Shown: positions 52,698-62,021 of the stretch, piece by piece
How the letters are laid out: the number at the start of each line of letters is the position of its first letter
Numbering within the stretch: the first letter of the stretch is position 1
Source of the DNA: an uncultured Bacteroidales bacterium
GTDB taxonomy: Bacteria; Bacteroidota; Bacteroidia; Bacteroidales; Bacteroidaceae
DNA: 64,000 nt
Assembly (NCBI GenBank): GCA_902799655.1
Contig: CADCBH010000002.1
Span: forward strand, 1-64,000
Direction of reading: 5' to 3'
The notes under the pieces: generated by a model
Told to the model about the DNA's origin: nothing
The model's database searches: none
The model's input: the letters and a program-made list of their open reading frames with translations, nothing else
Program-made: the position numbers and the translations under genes

Positions 52698-53984
52698 ATG
52701 AAAGCAAAGCTCTTATCACTCGTGGGATTCTCCCAGCAACAGCATAGTGTGAAAACCGAAGTGCTGGCGGGCATCACCACGTTTACCACCATGTCGTATA
52801 TCCTCGCCTTCTTGCCCGCTATGTTCGTGCCGTTGGCCAGTCATGGTTTTCCTGTTGATGCGATGCTTACCTCCACCATTCTTGCAACCATCGTCGGTAC
52901 ATTGTTGATGGCCTTTCTTGCTAAGCGTCCCTTTGGACAGGCACCAGGGTTGACCCTCAACGTGTTTTTCGTAGAAACGGTATGCCTCTCGCTGGGCTAT
53001 TCGTGGCAGTTCGCATTGACCGCCGTGTTGATAGAAGGTCTGCTCTTTGTGCTGCTCTGTATGAGCAACCTGAGACAGATTCTCTTTGAGATGATGCCAG
53101 CCTCACTGAAGTACGCTATAGCAGCAGGTATAGGCTTTTTCATTGCTACCATAGGTTTTAAGAATAGCGGACTCCTGGCTGAGGGTACCATCTTCAACCA
53201 CATCCAGACGTTGGTCAGTCCCAACTCCATGCTCTTCTTATTGGGCTTGGTACTGGTGGGCGCATTTACCGTACTCCGTTTTCGTGCCGGTATGCTGATG
53301 AGCATTCTCATTGTCACAACAATAGGTATCCCGCTCGGTGTGACGACAATACCCGACAAGCTGTTCTGTATGCCTACTTCCCCAGCCCCCATGTTCTGCC
53401 AGTTTTCGTGGGGCGACCTGCTGACACCCGACCTGTGGGTGTGTGTGGTCACCATGCTTTTCTTCGACGTGTTCGACACACTGGGCTCCGTGGTGGGTCT
53501 GATGGCCAATAGCGGACTCATCCGAAAGAACGGACGTATCCCCCATATGCGTAATATCATGCTTTCAGACGCTATCGCCACTATGACGGGCGCCTGTCTG
53601 GGAAGTAGCACAGTGACAACCTATGTGGAGAGTGCCACAGGTGTAGCTGTTGGTGGTCGAACGGGGCTTACCGCATTGACCATCGCTATGTGCTTCGTGG
53701 TTAGTCTCTTCCTGGCTCCCCTGTTCCTCGCTATTCCTGCCGCAGCAACAGCACCTGTCATGGTGATGGCGGGTTTCTATCTGTTCGGCTCTGTGCGGCA
53801 TATCCATCTCTCGCGACCCTCGGAGGCAATTCCTGCCTTCCTCACCATTCTGCTGATGCCCGTGACAGGCAGCATTACGGATGGCATCATCGCAGGGTTG
53901 TTCACCTTTGTCATCTTCTCATTCGTAGAGGGATGGCTGAACAGACGAAGGGACAAGGATGAAGATTGGGAAGAGAAGAGTTAA
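52698..53984 (+). CDS. NCS2/AzgA-type purine (guanine/hypoxanthine) permease
   Basis: A 428-residue membrane transporter with about 12-14 helices. The AzgA pattern is visible: TEVLAGITTFTTMSYILAF near the start, FGQAPGLTLNVFFVETVCLS in place of the usual APGMGLNAFF, and DVFDTLGSVVGL with the substrate/proton-site Asp and GSSTVTTYVESATGVAVGG in the second half. It imports nucleobases with protons. The 9-bp gap to the histidine kinase gene suggests one transcript. The C-terminus is charged (NRRRDKDEDWEEKS). Confidence 0.92.
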   Translation: MKAKLLSLVGFSQQQHSVKTEVLAGITTFTTMSYILAFLPAMFVPLASHGFPVDAMLTSTILATIVGTLLMAFLAKRPFGQAPGLTLNVFFVETVCLSLGYSWQFALTAVLIEGLLFVLLCMSNLRQILFEMMPASLKYAIAAGIGFFIATIGFKNSGLLAEGTIFNHIQTLVSPNSMLFLLGLVLVGAFTVLRFRAGMLMSILIVTTIGIPLGVTTIPDKLFCMPTSPAPMFCQFSWGDLLTPDLWVCVVTMLFFDVFDTLGSVVGLMANSGLIRKNGRIPHMRNIMLSDAIATMTGACLGSSTVTTYVESATGVAVGGRTGLTALTIAMCFVVSLFLAPLFLAIPAAATAPVMVMAGFYLFGSVRHIHLSRPSEAIPAFLTILLMPVTGSITDGIIAGLFTFVIFSFVEGWLNRRRDKDEDWEEKS

Positions 53985-54018
53985 GAATTAAGAAAAATAG
54001 CAGAAACGGGTATGATAA

Positions 54019-54050
54019 TTTGGTGTTTTGCTCACTAATTCGTACCTTTG
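54019..54050 (+). promoter_or_regulatory. Promoter of glyA
   Basis: TTTG (54019-54022), 20 bp, TACCTTTG (54043-54050), a full consensus match. Confidence 0.87.
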
Positions 54051-54093
54051 CAAACCATTTATACACAACAGTAAACAACAGACAGACAAAACA

Positions 54094-55374
54094 ATGGAAA
54101 GAGACAATCAGATTTTCGAGTTGATTGAGCAGGAGCATCAGCGCCAACTGAAAGGTATCGAGCTCATTGCCAGTGAGAACTTTGTTAGCGACCAGGTAAT
54201 GGAAGCCATGGGTAGCTATCTGACCAACAAGTATGCCGAGGGCTATCCTGGCCACAGATACTATGGTGGCTGTCAGGTAGTCGACAAAGTGGAACAGCTG
54301 GCTATTGACCGCGTATGTGAGCTCTTCGGTGCTGAATATGCCAACGTGCAGCCTCACTCTGGTGCACAGGCCAACGCTGCCGTGCTGCTGGCTGTGCTGA
54401 AGCCCGGTGACTGTTTCATGGGTCTGAACCTCGATCACGGTGGTCACCTCTCTCATGGTTCACTGGTCAACACCAGCGGTATCCTCTACAAGCCCGTAGG
54501 CTATAACCTGAACAAGGAAACGGGTCGTGTAGATTATGACGAGATGGAACGCCTGGCTTTGGAGCACAAGCCCAAGCTGATTATCGGTGGTGGCTCAGCT
54601 TATAGCCGTGAATGGGACTACAAGCGTATGCGTGAGATTGCTGACAAGGTAGGCGCTCTGCTGATGATTGACATGGCTCACCCCGCTGGTCTTATCGCTG
54701 CCGGACTGCTCGAGAATCCTGTGAAATATGCTCATATCGTAACCTCTACGACCCACAAGACCCTGCGCGGTCCCCGTGGTGGTATCATCCTGCTGGGCAA
54801 AGACTTTGACAACCCCTGGGGCTACACAACACCAAAGGGTGTCGTGAAGAAGATGTCAGCGCTGTTGAATAGTGCTGTATTCCCTGGCCAGCAGGGCGGA
54901 CCGCTGGAGCACGTGATTGCTGCTAAGGCTGTAGCCTTCGGTGAAGCTCTGAAGCCCGAGTTCAAGGAGTGGGCCAAGCAGGTGAAGAAGAACGCTGCTG
55001 TGCTGGCTGAGGAACTCGTAAAGCGTGGCTTTGGCATTGTCAGCGGTGGTACCGACAACCACTCGATGCTCGTTGACTTGCGCTCTAAGTATCCTGACCT
55101 GACAGGTAAGGTGGCTGAGAACGCTCTTGTTGCTGCTGACATCACCGTTAACAAGAACATGGTGCCCTTCGATAGCCGTAGTGCCTTCCAAACTTCTGGT
55201 ATTCGCCTGGGTACTCCCGCCATCACTACACGTGGTGCCAAGGAAGACCTGATGATTCAGATTGCTGCCTGGATAGAAGAAGTACTGAACGATCCTGAGA
55301 ATGAGCAGGTTATTGCTAAGGTTCGCGGTGAGGTCAACGAGACGATGAAGAACTATCCGCTCTTCGCTTATTAA
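54094..55374 (+). CDS. glyA: Serine hydroxymethyltransferase
   Basis: PLP enzyme that converts serine and tetrahydrofolate to glycine and methylene-tetrahydrofolate. 426 residues, the usual length. Signatures: [47 protein letters not shown] and the PLP lysine at about 222 in [15 protein letters not shown] at 54094 follows a perfect promoter by 43 bp; the longer frame starts inside the promoter. A strong terminator follows, so glyA is a single-gene unit. Confidence 0.97.
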   Translation: MERDNQIFELIEQEHQRQLKGIELIASENFVSDQVMEAMGSYLTNKYAEGYPGHRYYGGCQVVDKVEQLAIDRVCELFGAEYANVQPHSGAQANAAVLLAVLKPGDCFMGLNLDHGGHLSHGSLVNTSGILYKPVGYNLNKETGRVDYDEMERLALEHKPKLIIGGGSAYSREWDYKRMREIADKVGALLMIDMAHPAGLIAAGLLENPVKYAHIVTSTTHKTLRGPRGGIILLGKDFDNPWGYTTPKGVVKKMSALLNSAVFPGQQGGPLEHVIAAKAVAFGEALKPEFKEWAKQVKKNAAVLAEELVKRGFGIVSGGTDNHSMLVDLRSKYPDLTGKVAENALVAADITVNKNMVPFDSRSAFQTSGIRLGTPAITTRGAKEDLMIQIAAWIEEVLNDPENEQVIAKVRGEVNETMKNYPLFAY

Positions 55375-55400
55375 AAAAATCGCATATCATACATAAAAAA

Positions 55401-55435
55401 TTGAGGGCGAAGCATTGCGCTCTCAATTTTTTTTT
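55401..55435 (+). terminator. Intrinsic terminator of glyA
   Basis: TTGAGGGCG and CGCTCTCAA form a 9-bp stem (one G-U pair) with an 8-base loop, followed by nine T. Confidence 0.9.
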
Positions 55436-55444
55436 GTATCTTTG
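55415..55444 (+). promoter_or_regulatory. Promoter of ribE, overlapping the glyA terminator
   Basis: TTG (55415-55417) in the terminator loop is followed after 19 bp by TATCTTTG (55437-55444). The promoter spacer is the terminator's 3' arm and T-tract. Confidence 0.75.
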
Positions 55445-55670
55445 CCACAGAAATAGGGAGCTGTGCTGGTTCGATCGGGATACTCATCAAATTACATCGA
55501 AAACCGAGCTGACTTCTTTTGCTAATGGCGGGCCACAATAAAAGCCGAAAGGCCGGTGGATTACAAAGGCGGAGAGTGCTCAAATCTTTTAACAAAGGAG
55601 TTTTCATCACATCACCGGGCGGCGTCCCTTTTCTTTGTAGTTGAAAGTTGATAGTTGAAAGTTGATAATT
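55445..55670 (+). ncRNA. Long structured 5' leader of ribE (candidate regulatory RNA)
   Basis: About 220 bases separate the promoter from the ribE ATG, unusual for this compact genome. Possible pairings: CACAG with CTGTG (55446-55465), GGTT-CGAT with ATCG-AAAACC (55468-55505), GAGC with GCTC (55506-55581) closing a branch that contains GCC-GAAA-GGC (55544-55553). I do not find the FMN riboswitch consensus. A 39-codon open frame (55525-55644, MAGHNKSRKAGG...) lies within it. The last part is a 7-bp repeat tract. Confidence 0.35.
55640..55667. repeat. 7-bp tandem repeat before ribE
   Basis: Units GTTGAAA, GTTGATA, GTTGAAA and GTTGATA begin at 55640, 55647, 55654 and 55661. The tract ends three bases before the ribE ATG. 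Confidence 0.88.
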
Positions 55671-56270
55671 ATGTTTTCCGGCATTATTGAGGAGTTTGCT
55701 ACTGTTGTAGCTATCCAGAAAGACAGAGATAATATTGATTTTACCTTGCGCTGCTCGTTTGTCGACGAGTTGAGCATTGACCAGAGTGTGGCTCATAACG
55801 GCGTATGCCTCACAGTCGTCCGTATTGAGAACGGTACCTATGTCGTCACTGCTATGCGTGAGACACTGGAACGTACCAACCTTGGTCTGCTGAAAGTAGG
55901 CGATAAGGTCAATGTAGAGCGCTCGATGCTGATGAATGGGCGCTTAGATGGGCATATTGTACAGGGGCATGTCGACGGAACGGCGCGTTGTACGGCTAAG
56001 GAGGATGCCAACGGCTCCACCTATTTTACTTTTGAATATAAGGAGGACCTCGAGATGGCCCGTCACGGATACTTCACTGTTGATAAAGGCTCTGTCACCG
56101 TCAATGGTGTCTCGCTGACGGTCTGCAACCCCACTCGCAACACCTTCCAGGTGGCTATTATCCCCTATACGATGGAGCATACCAACTTCCAGGATATTCA
56201 GGTGGGAAGCGTGGTCAACATGGAGTTTGATATCCTCGGAAAGTACATCGCACGACTGCAACAGTTATAA
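55671..56270 (+). CDS. ribE: Riboflavin synthase, alpha subunit
   Basis: Dismutates two molecules of dimethylribityl-lumazine into riboflavin. The 199-residue protein has the two tandem lumazine-binding domains: MFSGIIEEFATVVAI with GVCLTVV and LVQGHVD-type IVQGHVDGTARC in the first, and KGSVTVNGVSLTV with PYTMEHTNF in the second. ATG at 55671 gives the classic MFSGIIEE start; the TTG three codons earlier is less likely. It is preceded by a long leader and the 7-bp repeat. No other rib genes are in the window. Confidence 0.95.
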   Translation: MFSGIIEEFATVVAIQKDRDNIDFTLRCSFVDELSIDQSVAHNGVCLTVVRIENGTYVVTAMRETLERTNLGLLKVGDKVNVERSMLMNGRLDGHIVQGHVDGTARCTAKEDANGSTYFTFEYKEDLEMARHGYFTVDKGSVTVNGVSLTVCNPTRNTFQVAIIPYTMEHTNFQDIQVGSVVNMEFDILGKYIARLQQL

Positions 56271-56367
56271 GGTAACTTGTTTGCGGTAAGAATGTCTATC
56301 AACTGGCAAATCCTATAGAGGCTTTGCCGGTTTTCTTCGACTGTTTCGACAAAAATACTTAAATTAT

Positions 56368-56398
56368 TTTGCGGTTTCGTCGATATTATATACTTTTG
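56368..56398 (+). promoter_or_regulatory. Promoter of the efflux operon
   Basis: TTTG (56368-56371), 19 bp, TACTTTTG (56391-56398), 31 bp before the tolC-like ATG. Confidence 0.82.
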
Positions 56399-56429
56399 CA
56401 TCGTGAAAATCTTATAATTTTTGCACGAA

Positions 56430-57731
56430 ATGAAGAAAATATTGACAATGATGGCTGCGATGATAAGCCTGCATGCCTTTGCTCAACAGCAATGGACACT
56501 GAAAGACTGCATCGACTATGCCTTGCAAAACAACATTACGCTGAAACAGGCTCAGTTGAGCAAACAGTCGGTAACAGAAGATCGTCGCCAGTCGCAGGCC
56601 AGTCTGTTGCCTTCCTTGACTGCCAACACCAACCAAAGTCTGGGATACTCGCCTTGGACGGAGAATACAACCGTCGACAAGAGCTACTATAGTGGTACCT
56701 ACAGCATCAATGCCTCGTGGACGGTATGGAATGGTAACAAAAACCGCAATACATTGAAGCAGAGTAAGTTGAGCGAACAGCAGGCTGAACGCTATGCTGA
56801 GGAGACGGCTAATACCATTCAGGAGAAGATAGCCCAGCTTTTTGTACAGATTCTCTATCAGAGCGAGACAATCATCGTCAACCAGCAGAGTCTGGAGGCC
56901 AGCAAGAAGAATGAGGAACGTGGCCAGCAGATGCTTGAGGTAGGCAAAATGTCTAAAGCCGATCTCGCCCAACTGACTGCCCAGCGTGCCACCGACGAAT
57001 ACAATCTCGTCTCAGCAGAGAGTAGTCTGGCCAACTACAAGTTGCAGCTCAAACAACTGCTTGAAATCACCGACGACCGTCCCTTCGACATCGCGATACC
57101 GACAACCAGCGACCAGCAGGCCTTAGGAGTGATCCCTTCGTTGGCCAGTGTCTATGAGCAGGCGCTGCTGATCCGCCCAGAGATCAAATATACTGAGCTG
57201 GCCCTTCAGTCGAGCGACCTTGAGGTCAAGATGGCCAAGGCTGGCTATATGCCTACGGTCAGTGTCACTGGCGGTGTAGGCACCAACACTTCTTCAAGAA
57301 GTTCAAACTCGTGGGGTTCGCAGTTTAAGACTAATTTCGACGCTAATGTCGGTGTCGGAGTGAGCGTGCCCCTTTTCGACAACCGTAAGAACAAGACGGC
57401 TGTCAACAAGGCTAAGATCAAGCACGAGCAGGCTTTGCTCGATCAGCTCGATGAGCAGAAGCAACTTTACTCAACTATCGAGGGGTTATGGCTTGACGCC
57501 CAGACCAACCAGCAGAAGTTCCGTTCTGCCCAGCTTAGTGTTGAAAGCGAGCAGCAGAGCTATGACTTGCTCAGCGAACAATTCCAGCTGGGACTGAAAA
57601 ACATTGTAGAACTGTTGAATGGCAAGACCAACCTTCTGAAAGCCCAACAGAACAAGTTGCAGTCGAAATACACCACCATCCTGAATCAGCAGCTGCTGAG
57701 ATTCTATCAGGGAGAGGTGATGAGCATTTGA
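56430..57731 (+). CDS. TolC-family outer-membrane efflux protein
   Basis: A 433-residue protein with a signal peptide (KKILTMMAAMISLHAFAQ) and the repeated helical hairpins of TolC channels (WTLKDCIDYALQNNITLKQA, SLASVYEQALLIRPEIKY with the second-half repeat). It should form the outer-membrane exit of the pump encoded downstream. ATG 56430 is preferred to TTG 56421. It is the first gene of a six-gene run with a good promoter. Confidence 0.93.
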   Translation: MKKILTMMAAMISLHAFAQQQWTLKDCIDYALQNNITLKQAQLSKQSVTEDRRQSQASLLPSLTANTNQSLGYSPWTENTTVDKSYYSGTYSINASWTVWNGNKNRNTLKQSKLSEQQAERYAEETANTIQEKIAQLFVQILYQSETIIVNQQSLEASKKNEERGQQMLEVGKMSKADLAQLTAQRATDEYNLVSAESSLANYKLQLKQLLEITDDRPFDIAIPTTSDQQALGVIPSLASVYEQALLIRPEIKYTELALQSSDLEVKMAKAGYMPTVSVTGGVGTNTSSRSSNSWGSQFKTNFDANVGVGVSVPLFDNRKNKTAVNKAKIKHEQALLDQLDEQKQLYSTIEGLWLDAQTNQQKFRSAQLSVESEQQSYDLLSEQFQLGLKNIVELLNGKTNLLKAQQNKLQSKYTTILNQQLLRFYQGEVMSI

Positions 57732-57765
57732 AGAATTGAAATAAAGAAGAATATAAAAACGAGAT

Positions 57766-58971
57766 ATGATGAAGAATAAGAAAGTATGGATAGGCGTGGG
57801 TGTTGTTGCCCTCATTGCCATCGTCGTCTGGCTGTTGTCTGGCGGCAAGAAAGAAGAGAAAGTAGAGTTTGAGACCGCTAAGGTTGAGTATCAGGACATC
57901 CATACCACGATTACCGCGACAGGTACTATTGAGCCTGTGACTTCAGTGACTGTAGGTACACAGGTGTCGGGTATCGTCTCGAAGCTATATGTTGACTATA
58001 ATTCAGTCGTTAAAAAAGGACAGGTTATTGCCGAACTCGACAAGACCAATCTGACCAGCGAACTGAACCGTGCCAAGGCCGACCTGACGTCTGCTCAGAG
58101 CACGCTGAACTACGAAACCGCTAACTTCAACCGCTATCAGACACTGTTTGATAAGGGGCTTGTCAGCGCCAACGACTACGAGAGCGCCCGTCTGTCATAT
58201 GAGAAAGCCCGTCAGACTGTTGCTTCCAGTCGTGAGAGCGTACAGAAAGCACAGACAAATCTGGGCTATGCCACCATTACCTCTCCCATCGATGGTGTTG
58301 TGTTGTCAAAATCGGTAGAAGAAGGCCAGACCGTGGCTGCTTCGTTCAATACCCCTGAGTTGTTTAATATCGCTCAGGACCTCACCGATATGCGTGTGAT
58401 TGCCGATATCGACGAGGCTGACATTGGCGGCGTCAAGGAAGGTCAGCGTGTGTCGTTCACCGTCGATGCTTTCCCAGATGATAAGTTTGAGGGACAGGTG
58501 ACGCAGGTGCGCCAGGAAGCTACCACGACCAGCAATGTGGTGACCTATGAGGTGGTCATCAGCGCTCCCAACAAAGACCTGAAGCTGAAGCCCGGCCTGA
58601 CAGCCAATGTTACCATCTTTACATTGGAGAAAAACCACGTGCTGGCTGTTCCCGCCAAGGCACTGCGCTTCACGATCAACGACGCCTTGTTGAAGCCCAA
58701 CCAGAAGATTGAGGATGTTGAGGCTCCTGCCAAAGTGTGGACACTCGAAGGTGACACCTTTAAGGCCCATGCTATACAGATGGGTACTACCAACGGCATG
58801 ATAACTGAGATATTGGGCGGTGTCAGCGAAGGCACCGAAGTCTTGGTAGACTTCAAACTGAGTGGCGGCGATGGTGATCAGGCTGGTCAGCAGGCTCAGA
58901 ATCCCTTCATGCCACGTCCGCGTAACAACAACAAACAACAGAACGGTGGCAGCCAGCCGCAGCGAAAATAA
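57766..58971 (+). CDS. Periplasmic adaptor (HlyD/MacA family)
   Basis: A 401-residue membrane-fusion protein anchored by one N-terminal helix (VWIGVGVVALIAIVVWLLS). Lipoyl-like and hairpin parts are visible (TGTIEPVTSVTVGTQVSG, then IVSKLYVDYNSVVKKGQVIA, and a long coiled coil to about residue 165 with ATITSPIDGVVLSKSVEEGQ). It links the MacB-type transporter to the TolC-like channel. The C-terminal tail is rich in Asn/Gln. The stop overlaps the next start by one base (TAATG). Confidence 0.93.
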   Translation: MMKNKKVWIGVGVVALIAIVVWLLSGGKKEEKVEFETAKVEYQDIHTTITATGTIEPVTSVTVGTQVSGIVSKLYVDYNSVVKKGQVIAELDKTNLTSELNRAKADLTSAQSTLNYETANFNRYQTLFDKGLVSANDYESARLSYEKARQTVASSRESVQKAQTNLGYATITSPIDGVVLSKSVEEGQTVAASFNTPELFNIAQDLTDMRVIADIDEADIGGVKEGQRVSFTVDAFPDDKFEGQVTQVRQEATTTSNVVTYEVVISAPNKDLKLKPGLTANVTIFTLEKNHVLAVPAKALRFTINDALLKPNQKIEDVEAPAKVWTLEGDTFKAHAIQMGTTNGMITEILGGVSEGTEVLVDFKLSGGDGDQAGQQAQNPFMPRPRNNNKQQNGGSQPQRK

Positions 58972-59732
58972 TGAATATGGACGACAACAGAAAAGTAGTC
59001 ATCGAGCTGCAGAACGTGAAGCGCTACTTCCAAGTAGGTAGCGAGACTGTCAAGGCACTGCGTGGTGTTTCGTTCAAGATCTACGAGGGCGAGTTTGTCA
59101 CCATTCAGGGTACTTCGGGAAGCGGTAAGTCGACGCTCCTCAACCAGTTGGGGTGCCTCGATACCCCCACTTCGGGCGAGTACTTCCTCGACGGCATCAG
59201 CGTGCGCACCATGTCGAAGACCCAGCGTGCCCATCTGCGCAACCAGAAAATCGGCTTTGTGTTCCAGAACTACAACCTGCTGGCCAAGACCACTGCCGTA
59301 GAGAATGTTGAGCTGCCGCTGATGTACAATAAAAAATATGATGCCCGTCAGCGTCGCGAAGCTGCCATCAAAGCCCTGCAGGCAGTCGGCTTAGGCGACC
59401 GTCTGGAGCATAAGTCCAATCAGATGTCGGGTGGACAGATGCAGCGTGTCGCCATCGCCCGTGCACTGGTCAACGATCCTGCCGTGCTGTTGGCTGACGA
59501 GGCCACCGGTAACCTCGATACGCGTACCTCTTTTGAGATGCTGGTACTTTTCCAGGAACTGTACCGCCAGGGGCATACCATCATCTTCGTCACCCACAAT
59601 CCGGAGATTGCTGAGTATTCAAGCCGTAATATTAACCTGCGCGATGGTAAGATCCGCGAGGATACTATCAACGAGAATATCAAGTCGGCTGCCGAGGCAC
59701 TGGCCAAGTTGCCTGCGCCAGTGGATGATTAA
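58971..59732 (+). CDS. ABC transporter ATP-binding protein (MacB/LolD type)
   Basis: A 253-residue ATPase. Walker A GTSGSGKSTLLNQLG, Q-loop FVFQNYNLLAKTTAVENVEL, ABC signature MSGGQMQRVAIARALV, Walker B VLLADEATGNLD and the switch histidine in FVTHNPEIAEY are all in order. The LNQLG and GNLDTRTS variants are characteristic of the MacB/LolD group. It powers the permease encoded 23 bp downstream. Confidence 0.95.
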   Translation: MNMDDNRKVVIELQNVKRYFQVGSETVKALRGVSFKIYEGEFVTIQGTSGSGKSTLLNQLGCLDTPTSGEYFLDGISVRTMSKTQRAHLRNQKIGFVFQNYNLLAKTTAVENVELPLMYNKKYDARQRREAAIKALQAVGLGDRLEHKSNQMSGGQMQRVAIARALVNDPAVLLADEATGNLDTRTSFEMLVLFQELYRQGHTIIFVTHNPEIAEYSSRNINLRDGKIREDTINENIKSAAEALAKLPAPVDD

Positions 59733-59755
59733 GCAAACCTCGAAAAAAGAAAACA

Positions 59756-60970
59756 ATGAACATAACGAACCTATTTAAAATAAGTATCCGTGCTGTTGCC
59801 AACAACAAGATGCGCTCATTCCTCTCAATGTTGGGTATCATCATCGGTGTGGCAGCCGTCATCATCATGATGTCTATCGGACAAGGGTCCAAGGAGAGCA
59901 TCCGTCAGGAACTGTCGACCATGGGTACCAACCTGCTGACGATTCGTCCTGGTGCTGACATGAGAGGTGGTGTACGTCAGGATCCTTCAGCCATGCAGAC
60001 GCTGAAGATGGCCGACTATGAACGCATCATGCGTGAGAAGAAGTTCGTGACCAAGGTGTCACCCGAGGTGACTGCCAGTGGTCAGGTAATCTATGGTAAC
60101 AACAATACCAATACCTCGATGTATGGTGAGTCTACCGATTATCTCGATATCAAGCTGTGGACAGTTGAAGAAGGTGATTGCTTCACTGAAGAGGATGTCA
60201 AGAAAGCCGCCAAGGTGTGTGTTATCGGTGCCACGATTGTCAAGGAACTCTTCAACGGCCACGATCCCATCGGTAAGACCATCCGTTTTAAGTCCATCCC
60301 CATGCGTGTCGTGGGTGTGCTGAAGTCGAAGGGTTATAACTCGTGGGGTATGGATCAGGACAATGTCATCATAGCCCCTTATACCACTGTTATGAAGCGT
60401 ATTGCCGCCCAGACTTACTTCTCGAGTATTGTCTGTTCGGCCATCACTGAGGAACTCTCTGATGCCGCCATCGAAGAGCTGACGCAGATGCTGCGCGACA
60501 ACCACAAACTAAAGGGTGAGGCTGCCGACGACTTTACCATCCGCTCCCAGGCCGAGATGATGGAAACCATGTCATCGACGATGGATACCGTCACACTCAT
60601 CCTCGTCGTTGCCGCAGCTTTCTCGCTGTTGGTGGCTGGTATCGGCATCATGAACATCATGCTTGTCTCGGTGACGGAACGTACCAAGGAGATTGGCTTG
60701 CGTATGGCAGTAGGTGCCACAGGACCAGTTATCTCGCTGCAGTTCCTTATCGAGTCGGTACTGATATCCGTCACCGGCGGACTCATCGGCATCCTGGTGG
60801 GCTGTTCGGCAAGCGGCTGTCTGGGTATGCTGGGCATGCCGTCGAGTGTACCTGCCTGGTCTATCTATGTATCGTTCTTCGTATGTGTATGTATCGGTGT
60901 GCTCTTTGGTTACATCCCTGCCCAGAAAGCCGCTAACATGGATCCTATAGAAGCCATCAGGCATGAGTAA
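59756..60970 (+). CDS. ABC transporter permease (MacB-like)
   Basis: A 404-residue permease with one N-terminal helix (MLGIIIGVAAVIIMMSIGQG), a large periplasmic MacB_PCD domain and three C-terminal helices (FtsX-like, TLILVVAAAFSLLVAGIGIM with NIMLVSVTERTKEIGLRMAVGA). With the ATPase, adaptor and TolC-like protein it makes a full tripartite pump. The substrate (peptides, toxins or lipids) is unknown. It overlaps the following histidine kinase gene by 8 bp. Confidence 0.94.
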   Translation: MNITNLFKISIRAVANNKMRSFLSMLGIIIGVAAVIIMMSIGQGSKESIRQELSTMGTNLLTIRPGADMRGGVRQDPSAMQTLKMADYERIMREKKFVTKVSPEVTASGQVIYGNNNTNTSMYGESTDYLDIKLWTVEEGDCFTEEDVKKAAKVCVIGATIVKELFNGHDPIGKTIRFKSIPMRVVGVLKSKGYNSWGMDQDNVIIAPYTTVMKRIAAQTYFSSIVCSAITEELSDAAIEELTQMLRDNHKLKGEAADDFTIRSQAEMMETMSSTMDTVTLILVVAAAFSLLVAGIGIMNIMLVSVTERTKEIGLRMAVGATGPVISLQFLIESVLISVTGGLIGILVGCSASGCLGMLGMPSSVPAWSIYVSFFVCVCIGVLFGYIPAQKAANMDPIEAIRHE

Positions 60971-62021
60971 GTATAATTTTGAGTTCTCTATGAATAAGCA
61001 CTTGGCAGGTGCTTGTCATATTACGCTGTGGGCATTCATGTTTCTCTCGCCTCTGACCTTTTGGAGAGGTACGGGTATCACCTTGCCCCACTATATCATG
61101 CTGTCTATGCAGCCACTTTTGCTGATGGTCGTGTTCTATCTGAACTATTTCTATTTGGCACCCAAATACTTTGTGGCAGGCAAGCATCGCTACGACTTGC
61201 TGATTAACGTAGTACTCATTATCGTCCTGGGCACTTTTTTGCACTATTGGATGGATTGGGCTAATGACCTCTACATGCCTTATTTGAATAGGAATTATAA
61301 TGATGTCTTGGGTACCATTACATATATTCTGCGCGATAGTCTCAATCTGGCCGTCTTCGCAGCAGGTGCCACCGCCTTGGCCTTGGCACGCCGTTGGGTG
61401 ACTGCCGACCAGAAACTGAAAGCGACCGAAGCCGCCCGTGCACAGGCAGAATTGACCAATCTTCGCAACCAGATCAATCCCCATTTCCTGCTCAACACGC
61501 TCAACAACATCTATGCCCTCACTGCCTTTGATGCGACGAAGGCCCAGACGGCTATCCAGGAACTCTCCAAGATGTTGCGTCACATCCTCTATGACTACCA
61601 GCAGCCTACGGTACCGCTGAAGGATGAGGTGGCCTTCCTTGAGAACTACGTCAATCTGATGCGTATCCGGCTGTCGACTGCCGTGGATATCAGGTTTAAC
61701 ACCAAGATGTCCGTTTCCAATTCGATACAGATTGCTCCAATGCTCTTCATCTCACTAATAGAGAATGCCTTCAAGCATGGCATCAGTCCTACGGAGCCCT
61801 CGTTCATCCATATCGACATCACTGCCGATGATCATACACTTGTGTGTGACATCAGTAACTCTAACTACCCCAAGACTGCCCAAGACCGAAGCGGTCACGG
61901 CATCGGCCTGCAGCAGGTGCAGCGCCGTCTTGAATTGTCTTACCCCAATCGTTATATATGGGAGAAAGGGGAGAGCGACGATAAAAAAGTATATCAATCC
62001 CAAATTACTATTACACTATGA
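60963..62021 (+). CDS. LytS/YpdA-type membrane histidine kinase
   Basis: A 352-residue kinase with four N-terminal helices and no large sensor domain. The phospho-His is at about 174 in LRNQINPHFLLNTLNNIYAL, the His_kinase (PF06580) pattern; an HATPase follows (LFISLIENAFKHGI, GHGIGLQQVQRRLELSY). It overlaps the permease gene by 8 bp and the regulator gene by 4 bp, so the two-component pair is translationally tied to the pump. It probably senses membrane stress or pump substrate (inferred). Confidence 0.93.
   Translation: MSKYNFEFSMNKHLAGACHITLWAFMFLSPLTFWRGTGITLPHYIMLSMQPLLLMVVFYLNYFYLAPKYFVAGKHRYDLLINVVLIIVLGTFLHYWMDWANDLYMPYLNRNYNDVLGTITYILRDSLNLAVFAAGATALALARRWVTADQKLKATEAARAQAELTNLRNQINPHFLLNTLNNIYALTAFDATKAQTAIQELSKMLRHILYDYQQPTVPLKDEVAFLENYVNLMRIRLSTAVDIRFNTKMSVSNSIQIAPMLFISLIENAFKHGISPTEPSFIHIDITADDHTLVCDISNSNYPKTAQDRSGHGIGLQQVQRRLELSYPNRYIWEKGESDDKKVYQSQITITL

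Noticed and set aside
53976-53996. Possible short 7-bp tract (TAAGAAT, TAAGAAA) at the permease stop codon
   Set aside because: Only two clear units, too short to call against an A-rich background.
55445-55670. FMN riboswitch upstream of ribE
   Set aside because: The conserved AGGGxxGGTG-like and GCCGACxGT blocks are not found; only generic stems can be drawn.
55371-55796. 141-codon minus-strand frame across the ribE leader
   Set aside because: It overlaps the promoter, leader and 5' end of ribE; the NYQLSTINFQL part is just the 7-bp repeat translated.
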